Positions 17,893 to 26,230 of a stretch of 64,000 nt of DNA are shown here, piece after piece. Made by a program: the position numbers and the translations under genes. The stretch covers positions 1,240,001 through 1,304,000 of the forward strand of contig NZ_CP090976.1 of NCBI RefSeq assembly GCF_021513235.1, in the 5' to 3' direction. Each line of letters opens with the position of its first letter. The first letter of the stretch is position 1. The notes under the pieces were generated by a model. That model searched no databases. It was not told the origin of the DNA and was given only the letters and a program-made list of their open reading frames with translations. Source of the stretch: Kaistella sp. 97-N-M2 (lineage in GTDB: Bacteria; Bacteroidota; Bacteroidia; Flavobacteriales; Weeksellaceae).

Positions 17893-18564
17893 ATGAAATT
17901 TAACGTAAAAATAAACAGCGCAGCAACAATTGAAGAAATTGAAAATTACTGGCAAAATGAAGACTACAAAAATCTTCTGGGATTATTCGACTTTCCCGAT
18001 GCGAATACCATTAAACCGGAGAATTTAAAGGAAATGCTTTTTATGGCGATTAGCGATTTTGAGCCGAACGAAGCCGCAAAAATATTTTTAACGTACAAGC
18101 TTTCGGAGCGCTTAAACGAAGGACAGATCGATCAAATGTCTAATGACATGCTTCTGGATAAAATCTGCGAAGAGTATCCGGAAATCGATTTGCATTTCGA
18201 TCTGTTCAACATCAATCAATTATTATTCAAAGCGTACAACGGCAAATTTCCGAATGCCAAAGCCACGATGGTCAAATTTTCAAGCGAAGATACCGACAAA
18301 CTGGAAGGAGAACTGACCAAAGAAATTATCTTGAAATCTTTGAACCGCGGACTTTCGGACAGTAACATCATCAAAAGACTTTTTTCCGAGCAAATGTCTA
18401 CAAACCTGCATTTCGACGAAGCGGAAGATATTATCTGGACGCTGGATAAGGAAGAAGGAAATAACTTCACGTTTATCACCTCAGAATATTGGATCAATAA
18501 GGACGAAATTATCGCTTCCGAATTTGAAGGCGAATTCTTATTGGCCGACACATCGGCGGAGTAA
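17893..18564 (+). CDS. Conserved hypothetical acidic protein
   Basis: This 223-residue cytosolic protein is not recognised. It is acidic, has no signal peptide or membrane segment and looks mostly helical. The N-terminal half alternates short acidic helices (EEIENYWQ, FEPNEAAKIFLTYKL), and the C-terminal half carries DKLEGELTKEIILKSLNRG and ISEYWINKDEI-like segments. It begins at ATG 17893 after a 230-bp gap that shows no clear promoter or RNA structure. It ends just before the tRNA-Val pair on the other strand. Confidence 0.7.
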   Translation: MKFNVKINSAATIEEIENYWQNEDYKNLLGLFDFPDANTIKPENLKEMLFMAISDFEPNEAAKIFLTYKLSERLNEGQIDQMSNDMLLDKICEEYPEIDLHFDLFNINQLLFKAYNGKFPNAKATMVKFSSEDTDKLEGELTKEIILKSLNRGLSDSNIIKRLFSEQMSTNLHFDEAEDIIWTLDKEEGNNFTFITSEYWINKDEIIASEFEGEFLLADTSAE

Positions 18565-18621
18565 CCGATAATGGTAATAAAAACCCTCCGCAAAGTTGAA
18601 GTGCGAAAAAAATGGTTAAAA

Positions 18622-18649
18622 AAAACTCCTCTGTTTCCGGAGGAGTTTT
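18622..18649 (-). terminator. Terminator after tRNA-Val(GAC)
   Basis: A 10-bp perfect stem AAAACTCCTC/GAGGAGTTTT with an 8-nt loop, followed on the - strand by a T-run. It closely resembles the hairpin between the two tRNA genes. Confidence 0.8.
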
Positions 18650-18652
18650 GTG

Positions 18653-18727
18653 TGGGCGATACTGGGTTCGAACCAGCGACCTCTGCGATGTCAACGCAAC
18701 GCTCTAAACCAACTGAGCTAACCGCCC
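18653..18727 (-). tRNA. tRNA-Val (anticodon GAC)
   Basis: The 75-nt sequence folds as a standard cloverleaf: acceptor GGGCGGT/ATCGCCC with discriminator A, D stem GCTC/GAGC, anticodon stem TTGCG/CGCAG with loop TTGACAT (anticodon GAC), and T arm GCTGG-TTCGAAC-CCAGT. CCA is not encoded. It reads GTC and GTT valine codons. It is downstream of tRNA-Val(TAC) on the same strand. Confidence 0.95.
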
Positions 18728-18733
18728 GAAAAA

Positions 18734-18761
18734 AAAACTCCTCAGTTTCCTGAGAAGTTTT
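18734..18761 (-). terminator. Terminator-like hairpin between the two tRNA-Val genes
   Basis: A 12-bp stem with one mismatch and a 4-nt loop, followed on the - strand by a run of T that ends a few bases before the 5' end of tRNA-Val(GAC). Its sequence is close to the terminator after the second tRNA. No separate promoter for the second tRNA can fit behind it, so it must be leaky or act in processing. Confidence 0.6.
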
Positions 18762-18764
18762 GGG

Positions 18765-18839
18765 TGGGCCCTGAGGGATTCGAACCCCCGACCCTCTGGG
18801 TGTAAACCAGATGCTCTGAACCAACTGAGCTAAGAGCCC
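18765..18839 (-). tRNA. tRNA-Val (anticodon TAC)
   Basis: The 75-nt cloverleaf has acceptor GGGCTCT/AGGGCCC with discriminator A, D stem GCTC/GAGC, anticodon stem TCTGG/CCAGA with loop TTTACAC (anticodon TAC), and T arm GGGGG-TTCGAAT-CCCTC. CCA is not encoded. It is the first tRNA of the pair in transcription order. Confidence 0.95.
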
Positions 18840-18892
18840 GATTCCATTGTTTGATCTCTCAAATTTTGGTTCGGCAAATATACAAGTATTTT

Positions 18893-20131
18893 TTATTTCT
18901 CCAAATTATTTTTTAAAAATTCTCCTACTACAAAGTTGCTTCCGCCGATAAAAATCATTTCTTCTTTTTTAACATTCTGTTTTGCAGAAACATAGGCGTC
19001 GTGAACCTTATCAAAAATTTTATAATTAATTTTCGATTTTTTCAGCAAATCTTCATAATCCTGCGGATGCCGACCGCGATTGATGGCTGGTTTGGCAAAA
19101 TAGAAAGTGGAGTCGGCCGGAAGAATCTGTAAAACCTCCTCGATTTTCTTGTCCGTTACGAAGCCCAAAATAATATGTTTGAATTTTGGTATGGCGTTAA
19201 GCTGCGAAAAAACCTCTTCCAAACCCGCCTGATTGTGCGCCGTATCGCAAATTGTTAATGGATCTTTCGAAAATTCGTACCAGCGGCCGATGAAATTGGT
19301 GTTGTTTTGGACGTTTAACAGACCGTTCTTAATGTTCGTTTCAGAAATTTCCAAACCGAGATCTTTTAATGAACTGATTAAAGCCAACGTTACTTTAATA
19401 TTTTTCTGCTGATAATTTCCCCGCAGATCAGATTGTAAATCGGTTTCGATTTTTGTTGCATCGATGAATTCAGCCTTTTGTTCTGCGGCTTTTGCTTTGA
19501 TGATGTTTTTCACCGTTAAATTTTCTGCGCCGGAAATCACCGAAATGTTTTGTTTGATGATTCCGGCTTTTTCCAACGCGATCTTTTCGATCGTTTCTCC
19601 CAGAATCTCCTGATGATCCAGCGCGACGTTTGTAATAGCGGAAACCAAGGGAGTAATAATATTGGTGGAATCTAATCTTCCGCCCAAGCCAACTTCAATG
19701 ATCGCATAATCTACTTTTTTGCGGAAAAAATAGTCGAAAGCCATCACGGTCGTGAATTCGAAAAAGGAAGGCGTGATTTCTGGCGGAAGTTTTTTTAGTT
19801 TTTGAATGAATTCAAAGACGAATTCTTTATCACAATTTTCGCCGTTGATTTTAATTCTTTCTGTAAAATCGATGAGGTGCGGTGAATTATAGAGACCGGT
19901 TTTGTAGCCGGCTTCTTGCAGCACAGAAGCGAGCATATTGCTCGTCGAACCTTTGCCATTGGTTCCGCCGATGTGAATGGTTTTTATTTTTTCCTGCGGA
20001 TTGCCGAAAAATTCGCAGAGTTGCGTAATGTTTTCCAGGCCGGGTTTGTATGCGGTTTTGCCCACCATTTGATAATTCGGCAGTTGCTGAAAAAGCCAGT
20101 CGAGCGCGTCCTGATATTGCTGAGGTGTCAT
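18893..20131 (-). CDS. folC: Bifunctional folylpolyglutamate/dihydrofolate synthase
   Basis: This ATP-dependent Mur-ligase-type enzyme adds glutamate to dihydropteroate and to folates. The 412 residues show the P-loop GGTNGKGSTSNML (about residues 53-65), the SPHLIDFTERI motif, the AIIEVGLGGRLDSTNI stretch and the C-terminal domain with DTAHNQAGLEE. The ATG at 20131 is the usual start. It reads towards the tRNA-Val genes on the same strand. Confidence 0.96.
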   Translation of the reverse strand: MTPQQYQDALDWLFQQLPNYQMVGKTAYKPGLENITQLCEFFGNPQEKIKTIHIGGTNGKGSTSNMLASVLQEAGYKTGLYNSPHLIDFTERIKINGENCDKEFVFEFIQKLKKLPPEITPSFFEFTTVMAFDYFFRKKVDYAIIEVGLGGRLDSTNIITPLVSAITNVALDHQEILGETIEKIALEKAGIIKQNISVISGAENLTVKNIIKAKAAEQKAEFIDATKIETDLQSDLRGNYQQKNIKVTLALISSLKDLGLEISETNIKNGLLNVQNNTNFIGRWYEFSKDPLTICDTAHNQAGLEEVFSQLNAIPKFKHIILGFVTDKKIEEVLQILPADSTFYFAKPAINRGRHPQDYEDLLKKSKINYKIFDKVHDAYVSAKQNVKKEEMIFIGGSNFVVGEFLKNNLEK

Positions 20132-20210
20132 GGTGCAAAATTCCCAAAAAATTTCCGGTTTGAAGAAAGAAATCTGACTTTTAAAAAAATCACTTCGAAA
20201 AATGTGGAAT

Positions 20211-20308
20211 CGCGCCCCTGATTGAACGGTCTGTTTGAGCTCTTTTTATTATTTTTCCGCAGGAAAATAATAAAAAAGCGAGTAGTGAAAGCAGGGATTT
20301 GGCGCCCC
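20211..20308. repeat. Intergenic palindromic repeat, copy 2
   Basis: A long imperfect hairpin in the gap between folC and tonB: an AT-rich stem (20240-20258 with 20262-20282) around CCGC, flanked on both sides by GCGCC-containing sequence. Its layout resembles copies 3 and 5. Confidence 0.5.
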
Positions 20309-20324
20309 AATAAAAAGAAATATG

Positions 20325-21170
20325 CTAAAAAGTAATTTGATAAACGCCGGTAGAAGAGGTGTTTGCGCGTTCGGCTTTCACGTATCTTTTCACCCACGAA
20401 ATGGAATTGGAGGCAACGCAGGCATCGGAAATACCGCTTAAGCGCCGCGCAGAAACTACATTTCCGGCTTTGTCTACGGTATAGGAAATATTAATGGTGC
20501 CACTCGCCGTGCAGGTGTGCGAAGGTTGTGCGCCGCCGCGACCCATGGTGCCGGGAATGAAACCGACGAGTTTGCGGTCCACACCTATTTTGCTGTCGCC
20601 ATTTCCGTCGCCGCCCAGCGGATCTCCCGCATTTCCGGTGGTGCCGTTGGTTCCCTGGGAGCCGGGTTTTGTGCCGCGACCTTTCAGCAAATTACCAATG
20701 GCTGCAGTGCCTTTTCCATCGCCGGTGCCGGTTTTCGAATTGGCTTTGGTGGCTTTCGCCGCGGAGGTTTTTGCGGGTGTCGATTTCGTAGGGCTGGGTT
20801 TGGTGGCGGTTTTCGCGACCTTTTCAACTTTTGGGGCAGAAACTTTCGTGTTCTGTCCTGTTAAAACTTTTTCTTTCGCAACGGGTTGCGCGGTTTCTAC
20901 TTTGGGTTGGGGAACGGTTTCAGGAACTTCGGTTTCGGTGTTTGCAGCTAAACTTCCCTCCTGATTTGCGGGCTCTTCGAGATTGGCGCCGTTTTGATTG
21001 TCGCCGAAATTGATGAGCATCGTCGTGATCTGCTCCGGCTTTTCGGTTATTTTGGTGAATTTGTAAAAGAAAATTCCTAAAAATACCAAAAGCGACACAA
21101 GGACCGTTAGCACAGCGCTTTTCCTTTTGTCTTTCTCCTGATTTTTTTTATGTTGAATTATATAATCCAT
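20325..21170 (-). CDS. TonB-like energy transducer
   Basis: This 281-residue protein has TonB layout: a short cytosolic N-terminus, one transmembrane helix (about residues 19-37), a long disordered periplasmic linker rich in Pro, Lys, Thr, Ala and later Gly (GTKPGSQGTNGTTGNAG), and a C-terminal domain with SGTINISYTVDKAGNVVSA, the usual start of a TonB/TolA C-domain. Two Cys in that domain (HTCTASG and SDACVAS) could pair. The exbD and exbB genes lie directly upstream, so it should link the proton motive force to outer-membrane receptors. Confidence 0.82.
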   Translation of the reverse strand: MDYIIQHKKNQEKDKRKSAVLTVLVSLLVFLGIFFYKFTKITEKPEQITTMLINFGDNQNGANLEEPANQEGSLAANTETEVPETVPQPKVETAQPVAKEKVLTGQNTKVSAPKVEKVAKTATKPSPTKSTPAKTSAAKATKANSKTGTGDGKGTAAIGNLLKGRGTKPGSQGTNGTTGNAGDPLGGDGNGDSKIGVDRKLVGFIPGTMGRGGAQPSHTCTASGTINISYTVDKAGNVVSARRLSGISDACVASNSISWVKRYVKAERANTSSTGVYQITF

Positions 21171-21203
21171 TTGGTAAAATTCTTTTTCAGAAATTATTTA
21201 AAT

Positions 21204-21599
21204 CTATTCCTGCGTGGTCGCAATGGCTAAATTATAATGATGCGTTTCTGCGATTCCCATAACGAAAACCACGTCTTTGTGTCTCGTATTTTCATCGGCG
21301 CGGATGGTGAAGGAAGGATTGGTTTCGTCTTTCAACGCGTTCACCAACTGGCTTTCCAGGGCTTCTTTCGGAATTTCTTTATCGTTGATGAAATATTTGC
21401 CATCTTCTTTAATGGTTACGGTGGAAGTGTCCTGAACGTTAGGATTCGTGGCGTCGGCCTTTGGAAGGTTCACATCGATGGCGCTTTGGCTGATGGCGGA
21501 ACTCGTGATCATAAAAAAGATCAGCAACAGAAAGATAATATCTGTCATCGAAGCCATGCTGAATTCGGCGTTCACTCTGTTTCTGCGTTTCAATTCCAT
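21204..21599 (-). CDS. exbD: ExbD/TolR family biopolymer transport protein
   Basis: This 131-residue inner-membrane protein has a cytosolic start MELKRRNRVNAEFSMASMTD, where the Asp is the conserved proton-channel residue at the head of the single membrane helix IIFLLLIFFMITSSA, followed by a periplasmic domain with TVTIKEDGKYFINDKEI. It pairs with ExbB. Its ATG overlaps the exbB stop by 1 bp, which indicates translational coupling. Confidence 0.93.
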   Translation of the reverse strand: MELKRRNRVNAEFSMASMTDIIFLLLIFFMITSSAISQSAIDVNLPKADATNPNVQDTSTVTIKEDGKYFINDKEIPKEALESQLVNALKDETNPSFTIRADENTRHKDVVFVMGIAETHHYNLAIATTQE

Positions 21600-22279
21600 T
21601 ATAGCGGTTTGTTTAGAGCGTCCAGAAATTCGTTAACGTGGGTTTGAATTTTCAACACCAAACGGTCTACATTCGTCACCAAAATATTATAGAAAAAGTA
21701 GGCGGGAATACCGATGAATAAACCGACGGCAGTGGTTGCCATGGCTGTATAGATTCCGGAAGCCAGTAATTTGGGACTTACGGCGCCAGTAACATTTGAT
21801 ATTTCGAAAAAAGCCATGATCATTCCGACCACGGTCCCCAGAAAGCCGAGCATCGGTGCGGCTCCGGAAGCGGAGGCCAGGATATTCAGATTTTTTTCGA
21901 GTTTGGAAACTTCGAGTTGACCCTGGTTTTGCATCGCGTTGGAAATGTCGGAAATTGGCCGTCCGATTCTTGCCAAACCTTTTTCAATCATCCGGGCTTC
22001 GGGAGAATCTATGGTTTTACAGTAATCCACCGCCGTTTGAATTTTACCTTCCTGCACAAAATCTTTAATGTTTTCGAGGAAATTAGGTGTGGCTTTTGAA
22101 GCTCTTTTGATGAAGAAAAATCTTTCCAAAAAGATATAAAGCGCTAAAATCCCGAGGAGAAAAATAGCAATCATAATCACGTTTCCGACGATGCCGCCGC
22201 TGAAGAGGATTTCCCAAAGAGAAAAAATGTGTTTTTCGGTCGTGGTATTAATTACTGGAGTAGGTGTTTGTAAAAACAT
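21599..22279 (-). CDS. exbB: MotA/TolQ/ExbB proton channel family protein
   Basis: This 226-residue inner-membrane subunit has three membrane segments: about residues 32-52, 135-160 (GFLGTVVGMIMAFFEIS) and 175-200 (YTAMATTAVGLFIGIPAYFFYN). It forms the pentameric proton channel around ExbD. It is the first gene of an exbB-exbD-tonB operon. A TAATTTTG element about 30 nt before the ATG is the likely promoter. Confidence 0.94.
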   Translation of the reverse strand: MFLQTPTPVINTTTEKHIFSLWEILFSGGIVGNVIMIAIFLLGILALYIFLERFFFIKRASKATPNFLENIKDFVQEGKIQTAVDYCKTIDSPEARMIEKGLARIGRPISDISNAMQNQGQLEVSKLEKNLNILASASGAAPMLGFLGTVVGMIMAFFEISNVTGAVSPKLLASGIYTAMATTAVGLFIGIPAYFFYNILVTNVDRLVLKIQTHVNEFLDALNKPL

Positions 22280-22309
22280 TTTTTAGTTTTTGATATTAAA
22301 ATTGAACGG

Positions 22310-22317
22310 CAAAATTA
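22310..22317 (-). promoter_or_regulatory. -7 promoter element of exbB-exbD-tonB
   Basis: TAATTTTG on the - strand about 30 nt before the exbB ATG. No good -33 TTG was found. Confidence 0.5.
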
Positions 22318-22372
22318 CCTTAATAGTATAGATTTTAAGGAGTTTTGCAGCATTAGTGGCGAAAATGAGAGA

Positions 22373-22834
22373 TTAATCTTCATCTACCTCAATAAGATCC
22401 GGCTTGAAGTCGCATTTGAGCTGAAACGGAATTGGGTCGCCCGAACCCGTGTAAAAATCATCGATATTGCCCTTCCAAAAGAGTTGGAGCTCGTCTTCGG
22501 TGTTTTTATCGAAGGCGAGTTTGCTTTCGTAAAGGTAGGCATCTTCGTCATCAAAAAGATCAACTTCGGTGTAGGTATCAATTTGGGAATCCTGAATATC
22601 GAACGTTTTTCCCGCCAGTTCGGCGTCCTCGATGGGAAATTCGATAATTGTCATCGAGAGTTGCGGAAAATTATATTGTAAAGAATCATCATCAACATGG
22701 TCTAAAGAATCATCGGTAATGATCTCAACTTCCAGAAAATGTTTTTTGTTGCTGTAAACCGCTTTGCAGTAAGTGCTTTTGATGTTATATTTAAGGGTTT
22801 CTTCAGGATGGTAGATTTTTAAAATCCCTTTCAT
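22373..22834 (-). CDS. Conserved hypothetical acidic protein
   Basis: This 153-residue protein is not recognised. It has no signal peptide, is very acidic (many DDD/DED runs such as DHVDDDS and LFDDEDAYLYE) and has an alternating beta pattern (LKIYHPEETLKYNI at the start, FQLKCDFKPDLIEV at the end). It has a full promoter of its own and is cytosolic as far as can be told. Confidence 0.7.
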   Translation of the reverse strand: MKGILKIYHPEETLKYNIKSTYCKAVYSNKKHFLEVEIITDDSLDHVDDDSLQYNFPQLSMTIIEFPIEDAELAGKTFDIQDSQIDTYTEVDLFDDEDAYLYESKLAFDKNTEDELQLFWKGNIDDFYTGSGDPIPFQLKCDFKPDLIEVDED

Positions 22835-22883
22835 TTTTTTTGAGAAAAAAAGTGTTAAATAATTGATTTTGAAACTGATTCAA

Positions 22884-22913
22884 CAAAGATAAAAAATTGA
22901 TTGATAGTGCAAA
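22884..22913 (-). promoter_or_regulatory. Promoter of the acidic hypothetical gene
   Basis: TTTG, an 18-bp spacer and TATCTTTG on the - strand match the Bacteroidetes consensus exactly. The leader is about 45-50 nt. Confidence 0.75.
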
Positions 22914-23083
22914 ATGTTTTCGCTTATTTTTAAAGCCGGCAGGCCGAAAAGGCAGAGCAAACCCCACTAGAGTCGCTTTTAATGCTGCTGTGGTTTAGCT
23001 CTTTGGAAAAAATTTTGGTGCCATAATTTTAACGCTAAAACTTTAAACAAAAACAATTAATTTAGCCTTTTCAAAATACGACT

Positions 23084-24877
23084 ATGAAAAACCTTCTTTA
23101 TAAAACGCTTTTCTTTTTCTCTTTAGCCGGGAGCTTGATCTCCTGTAAAAAATCGGATTCTCCTATAACCAAAGAAACTCCAGTGGAACTCGATTCTATT
23201 GCGGCGAATTATTATGAACAGTATCTTAAATTATATCCGCTGGAAGCTACGGCCCAGGGCGATGTGCGCTATAATGACCAACTGCCCATTAATATCGACA
23301 GGGATTTTATTTCGGGGGAAATTTCCTTTTATAATTCGGTGCAGACACAGCTCAGAAAAGTGGATTACAAAGGTCTGAGCGACGAAGATAAAACGGTTTA
23401 TAATGTTTTGGATTATACCTTAAAAGATAAGATTGAACGGTATGCCTATCATCCCGAATACATTCCATTCACCCAATTTGGCGGTCTGCCGCTGGATTTT
23501 CCTTTGTTGGGAAGTGCGGAAGGAAGCCAGCCCTGTAAAACAGAAAAAGATTATGAAGACTGGTTGAAACGTACCGAGAAATTCCCGGAATGGATGGATG
23601 CTGCTATTGAAAATTTCAAAGAGGGAATTGCCGCACAATATGTGCTGCCGAAAAAGCTGGTTGCGAAAATGATTCCGCAAATGAAAGCGGAAGAATTAAT
23701 TTCACCGGAATTTTCGAAAAATATTTTCTATGGTCCTGTTAATAAATTTCCGACGAATTTCACGGCGGCGCAACGGGAGAAATTTACGAAAAGGTATCAG
23801 GAAATGATCACTACGAAGATTATTCCGAGTTACAGTAAGATGGCGAACTTTTTGGAGACGGAATATCTGCCCAAAGCCCGAAGTTCCGACGGAATAAATG
23901 CCTTGCCGCGCGGAAATGATATTTATGCCTATTATGCTAAAAGCTGGACAACAACCAGCAAAACGCCTGCCGAAATTAATAAAACAGGATTGGAACAGGT
24001 TGCCATGCTCCGCGCAGAAATGGAAAAGGTGAAACAACAAGTAGGCTTCAAAGGAACGGTGGAAGAATTTATCACTTTCGTTAAAACGGATCCGAAAGCG
24101 ATGCCGTACAAAACGGACAAAGAAGTCATCGGAGCCTTTAACGGAATTTTAAAAACCATCACGCCAAAACTGAAGTCTATGTTTGGCGTCACTCCCAAAA
24201 CTCCTTTTGAAATTCGACAGACCGAAAAATTCCGCGAAAAAAGTGCCAGTGCAGAATATATTCCCGGAACTCCCGATGGAAAAAGACCGGGTATTTTTTA
24301 CATTCCACTTCCTGACCCCACCAAATTTAACGTAACCTCCGGCATGGAATCTTTATTCCTTCACGAGGCAATTCCAGGACATCATTATCAGATTTCTTTG
24401 CAGCAGGAAAACACCGCACTGCCGAAATTTATGCGGTTCGGCTGGTTTGGTGCGTATGGCGAAGGATGGGCGCATTACTGCGAAACGCTCGGGCCTGAAT
24501 TGGGTTTGTACACCGATCCGTATCAGAAAATGGGTTATTTAAGCGATCAAATGTTACGTGCCGTAAGGCTTGTGGTAGATACGGGACTTCACACAGGGAA
24601 AATGACGAGAGAAGAGGCGATTACGTACTTTCTGAGCAATATTTCTTATGATGATGCCAGCGCAACCGCGGAAGTGGAGCGTTATATGGCAATTCCGGGT
24701 CAGGCCTTATCGTACAAGATTGGCGCGCTGAAGATTCGCGAGTTAAGAGATCAATACCAAAAACAGTTAGGCGCAAAATTCAGTTTGGCGAAATTTCACG
24801 ACGAGTTACTGAATCAGGGTTGCTTGCCTTTAGATGTTCTGAACCGGAAAATGGAAATCTGGGCAAAAAAGCAGTAG
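23084..24877 (+). CDS. DUF885 family lipoprotein, probable metallopeptidase
   Basis: This 597-residue protein begins with a lipoprotein signal (SLAGSLISC, lipidated Cys21). DUF885 proteins are M32-like zinc peptidases: the motif HEAIPGHH (residues 427-434) gives HE..(x)..HH ligands, and GEGWAHYCETLGPELG about 30 residues later supplies the glutamate ligand. Cell location would be the outer membrane or periplasm, and the substrate is unknown. It is monocistronic and converges on nth. Confidence 0.9.
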   Translation: MKNLLYKTLFFFSLAGSLISCKKSDSPITKETPVELDSIAANYYEQYLKLYPLEATAQGDVRYNDQLPINIDRDFISGEISFYNSVQTQLRKVDYKGLSDEDKTVYNVLDYTLKDKIERYAYHPEYIPFTQFGGLPLDFPLLGSAEGSQPCKTEKDYEDWLKRTEKFPEWMDAAIENFKEGIAAQYVLPKKLVAKMIPQMKAEELISPEFSKNIFYGPVNKFPTNFTAAQREKFTKRYQEMITTKIIPSYSKMANFLETEYLPKARSSDGINALPRGNDIYAYYAKSWTTTSKTPAEINKTGLEQVAMLRAEMEKVKQQVGFKGTVEEFITFVKTDPKAMPYKTDKEVIGAFNGILKTITPKLKSMFGVTPKTPFEIRQTEKFREKSASAEYIPGTPDGKRPGIFYIPLPDPTKFNVTSGMESLFLHEAIPGHHYQISLQQENTALPKFMRFGWFGAYGEGWAHYCETLGPELGLYTDPYQKMGYLSDQMLRAVRLVVDTGLHTGKMTREEAITYFLSNISYDDASATAEVERYMAIPGQALSYKIGALKIRELRDQYQKQLGAKFSLAKFHDELLNQGCLPLDVLNRKMEIWAKKQ

Positions 24878-25007
24878 AATATAAGCTTGCAACTTTAGAA
24901 ACGAAAAGTTCAGTGTGTAGCTTGCGGATAAAGGTTTTGAGGGATGATCCCGTAAGCCAAAGTCGGAATGTTATGAAATACCGATAATTGGAGTTGCACA
25001 ATTGACT

Positions 25008-25637
25008 TTATTTTTCCTGCGGCAAGAATAACATTTTCGTTAAGAAATCTTTCTCCTGATTGCCGCGCGCCGGCGAATATTCGCGCCCATAAAAAATAAT
25101 CTGCAGATGAACTTTGTTCCAGGTGCTTCTCGGAAAAATTTTCTTCGCGTCCTTTTCAGTTTCCACGACATTTTTTCCGGACGTCAGTTTCCATTGGGTC
25201 ATCAGGCGGTGAATATGGGTGTCCACCGGAAACGCGGGCTCTCCAAACGCCTGACTCATCACCACGGACGCCGTTTTGTGTCCAACGCCGGGAAGCGCCT
25301 CCAGTTCTTCAAAAGTCTGCGGGACAATGCCGTCATGCCGTTCGACCAGGAGTTCCGCCATGCGCTTGAGATTTCTGGCTTTCGTATTGGCTAAGCCGAT
25401 TTCTTTAATTAAATATTTAATTTCCTCAACCCCTAAATCCTTCATCTTAAAAGGATCGCCCGCGACTTCGAAAAGCTTGCCGGAGATCTGGTTCACTTTT
25501 TTATCGGTTGTTTGGGCCGAAAGTGCAACGGCGACAAGGAGCGTAAAAGGATCGGTGTGATCGAGCGGAATAGGAACTTCGGGATATAATTTTTCCAGTT
25601 CCGTCAGGATGATCGCTGCTCTTTGCTTTTTCGTCAT
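25008..25637 (-). CDS. nth: Endonuclease III family DNA glycosylase lacking the Fe-S cluster
   Basis: This base-excision repair glycosylase/AP lyase removes oxidised pyrimidines. The 209 residues (E. coli Nth has 211) contain the helix-hairpin-helix LPGVGHKTASVV with the catalytic Lys121 and the VDTHIHR motif with Asp139. The usual C-terminal four-Cys [4Fe-4S] loop is absent: the protein has no cysteine at all and ends with REYSPARGNQEKDFLTKM in that region. The ATG at 25637 was chosen; an in-frame TTG at 25658 lies in the promoter. It diverges from bcp. Confidence 0.92.
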   Translation of the reverse strand: MTKKQRAAIILTELEKLYPEVPIPLDHTDPFTLLVAVALSAQTTDKKVNQISGKLFEVAGDPFKMKDLGVEEIKYLIKEIGLANTKARNLKRMAELLVERHDGIVPQTFEELEALPGVGHKTASVVMSQAFGEPAFPVDTHIHRLMTQWKLTSGKNVVETEKDAKKIFPRSTWNKVHLQIIFYGREYSPARGNQEKDFLTKMLFLPQEK

Positions 25638-25653
25638 TTTAAGTTTAAATTTG
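25622..25653 (+). promoter_or_regulatory. bcp promoter
   Basis: TTTG (25622-25625), a 20-bp spacer and TAAATTTG (25646-25653). The -33 box lies inside the first codons of the divergent nth gene. Confidence 0.7.
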
Positions 25654-25655
25654 AA

Positions 25656-25663
25656 CAAAATTA
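25656..25663 (-). promoter_or_regulatory. -7 promoter element of nth
   Basis: TAATTTTG on the - strand, 18 nt before the nth ATG. It lies only 2 bp from the bcp -7 box on the other strand, so the two promoters face each other and overlap. Confidence 0.55.
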
Positions 25664-25669
25664 AGCATT

Positions 25670-26122
25670 ATGTTGAAAGTAGGCGACCGATTACCGGAAT
25701 TCGAAAGTGTAAATCAAGACGGCGAAACCGTGAAATCAGGTGATTTTTCCGGGAAAAAACTCGTTGTTTTCTTTTATCCGAAGGCCAATACACCGGGCTG
25801 TACAGCGGAAGCGTGTGATTTGAATGATAATATTTTAGTTTTAAAGAGGGAAGGTTACCAATTATTAGGTGTTTCTGCAGATGCCGTGAAAGCGCAGAAG
25901 AAATTTCACGAGAAATTTGGCTTTCAATATCCCTTACTCGCAGATGAAGACAAAGAGGTCATCGAAAAATTTGGCGTGTGGCAACTGAAAAAATTCATGG
26001 GTAGAGAATTCATGGGAATTCTACGTACGACTTTTATTTTTGATGAAAACGGCATTTGTACAAGAGTGATCGACAAAGTGAAAACGAAAGAAGCTGCTGC
26101 TCAAATTTTTGAAAGTAATTAA
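25670..26122 (+). CDS. bcp: Thioredoxin-dependent thiol peroxidase (BCP/PrxQ)
   Basis: This 150-residue peroxiredoxin reduces hydrogen peroxide and organic peroxides with thioredoxin. The motif TPGCTAEACDLND carries the peroxidatic Cys44 and the resolving Cys49 five residues later, as in atypical 2-Cys PrxQ. VVFFYPKANTPG precedes it. It is cytosolic and monocistronic, with its promoter interlocked with that of nth. Confidence 0.96.
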   Translation: MLKVGDRLPEFESVNQDGETVKSGDFSGKKLVVFFYPKANTPGCTAEACDLNDNILVLKREGYQLLGVSADAVKAQKKFHEKFGFQYPLLADEDKEVIEKFGVWQLKKFMGREFMGILRTTFIFDENGICTRVIDKVKTKEAAAQIFESN

Positions 26123-26230
26123 GCACAAATTCTTTTTAACCACAAAAGTCACAAAATTTTATAAGTAAAATTTACCTCTTAAAGTTCGAAAGATCTGTCT
26201 AATCAGTGGAATTCGGTAGAATATAGAAAT

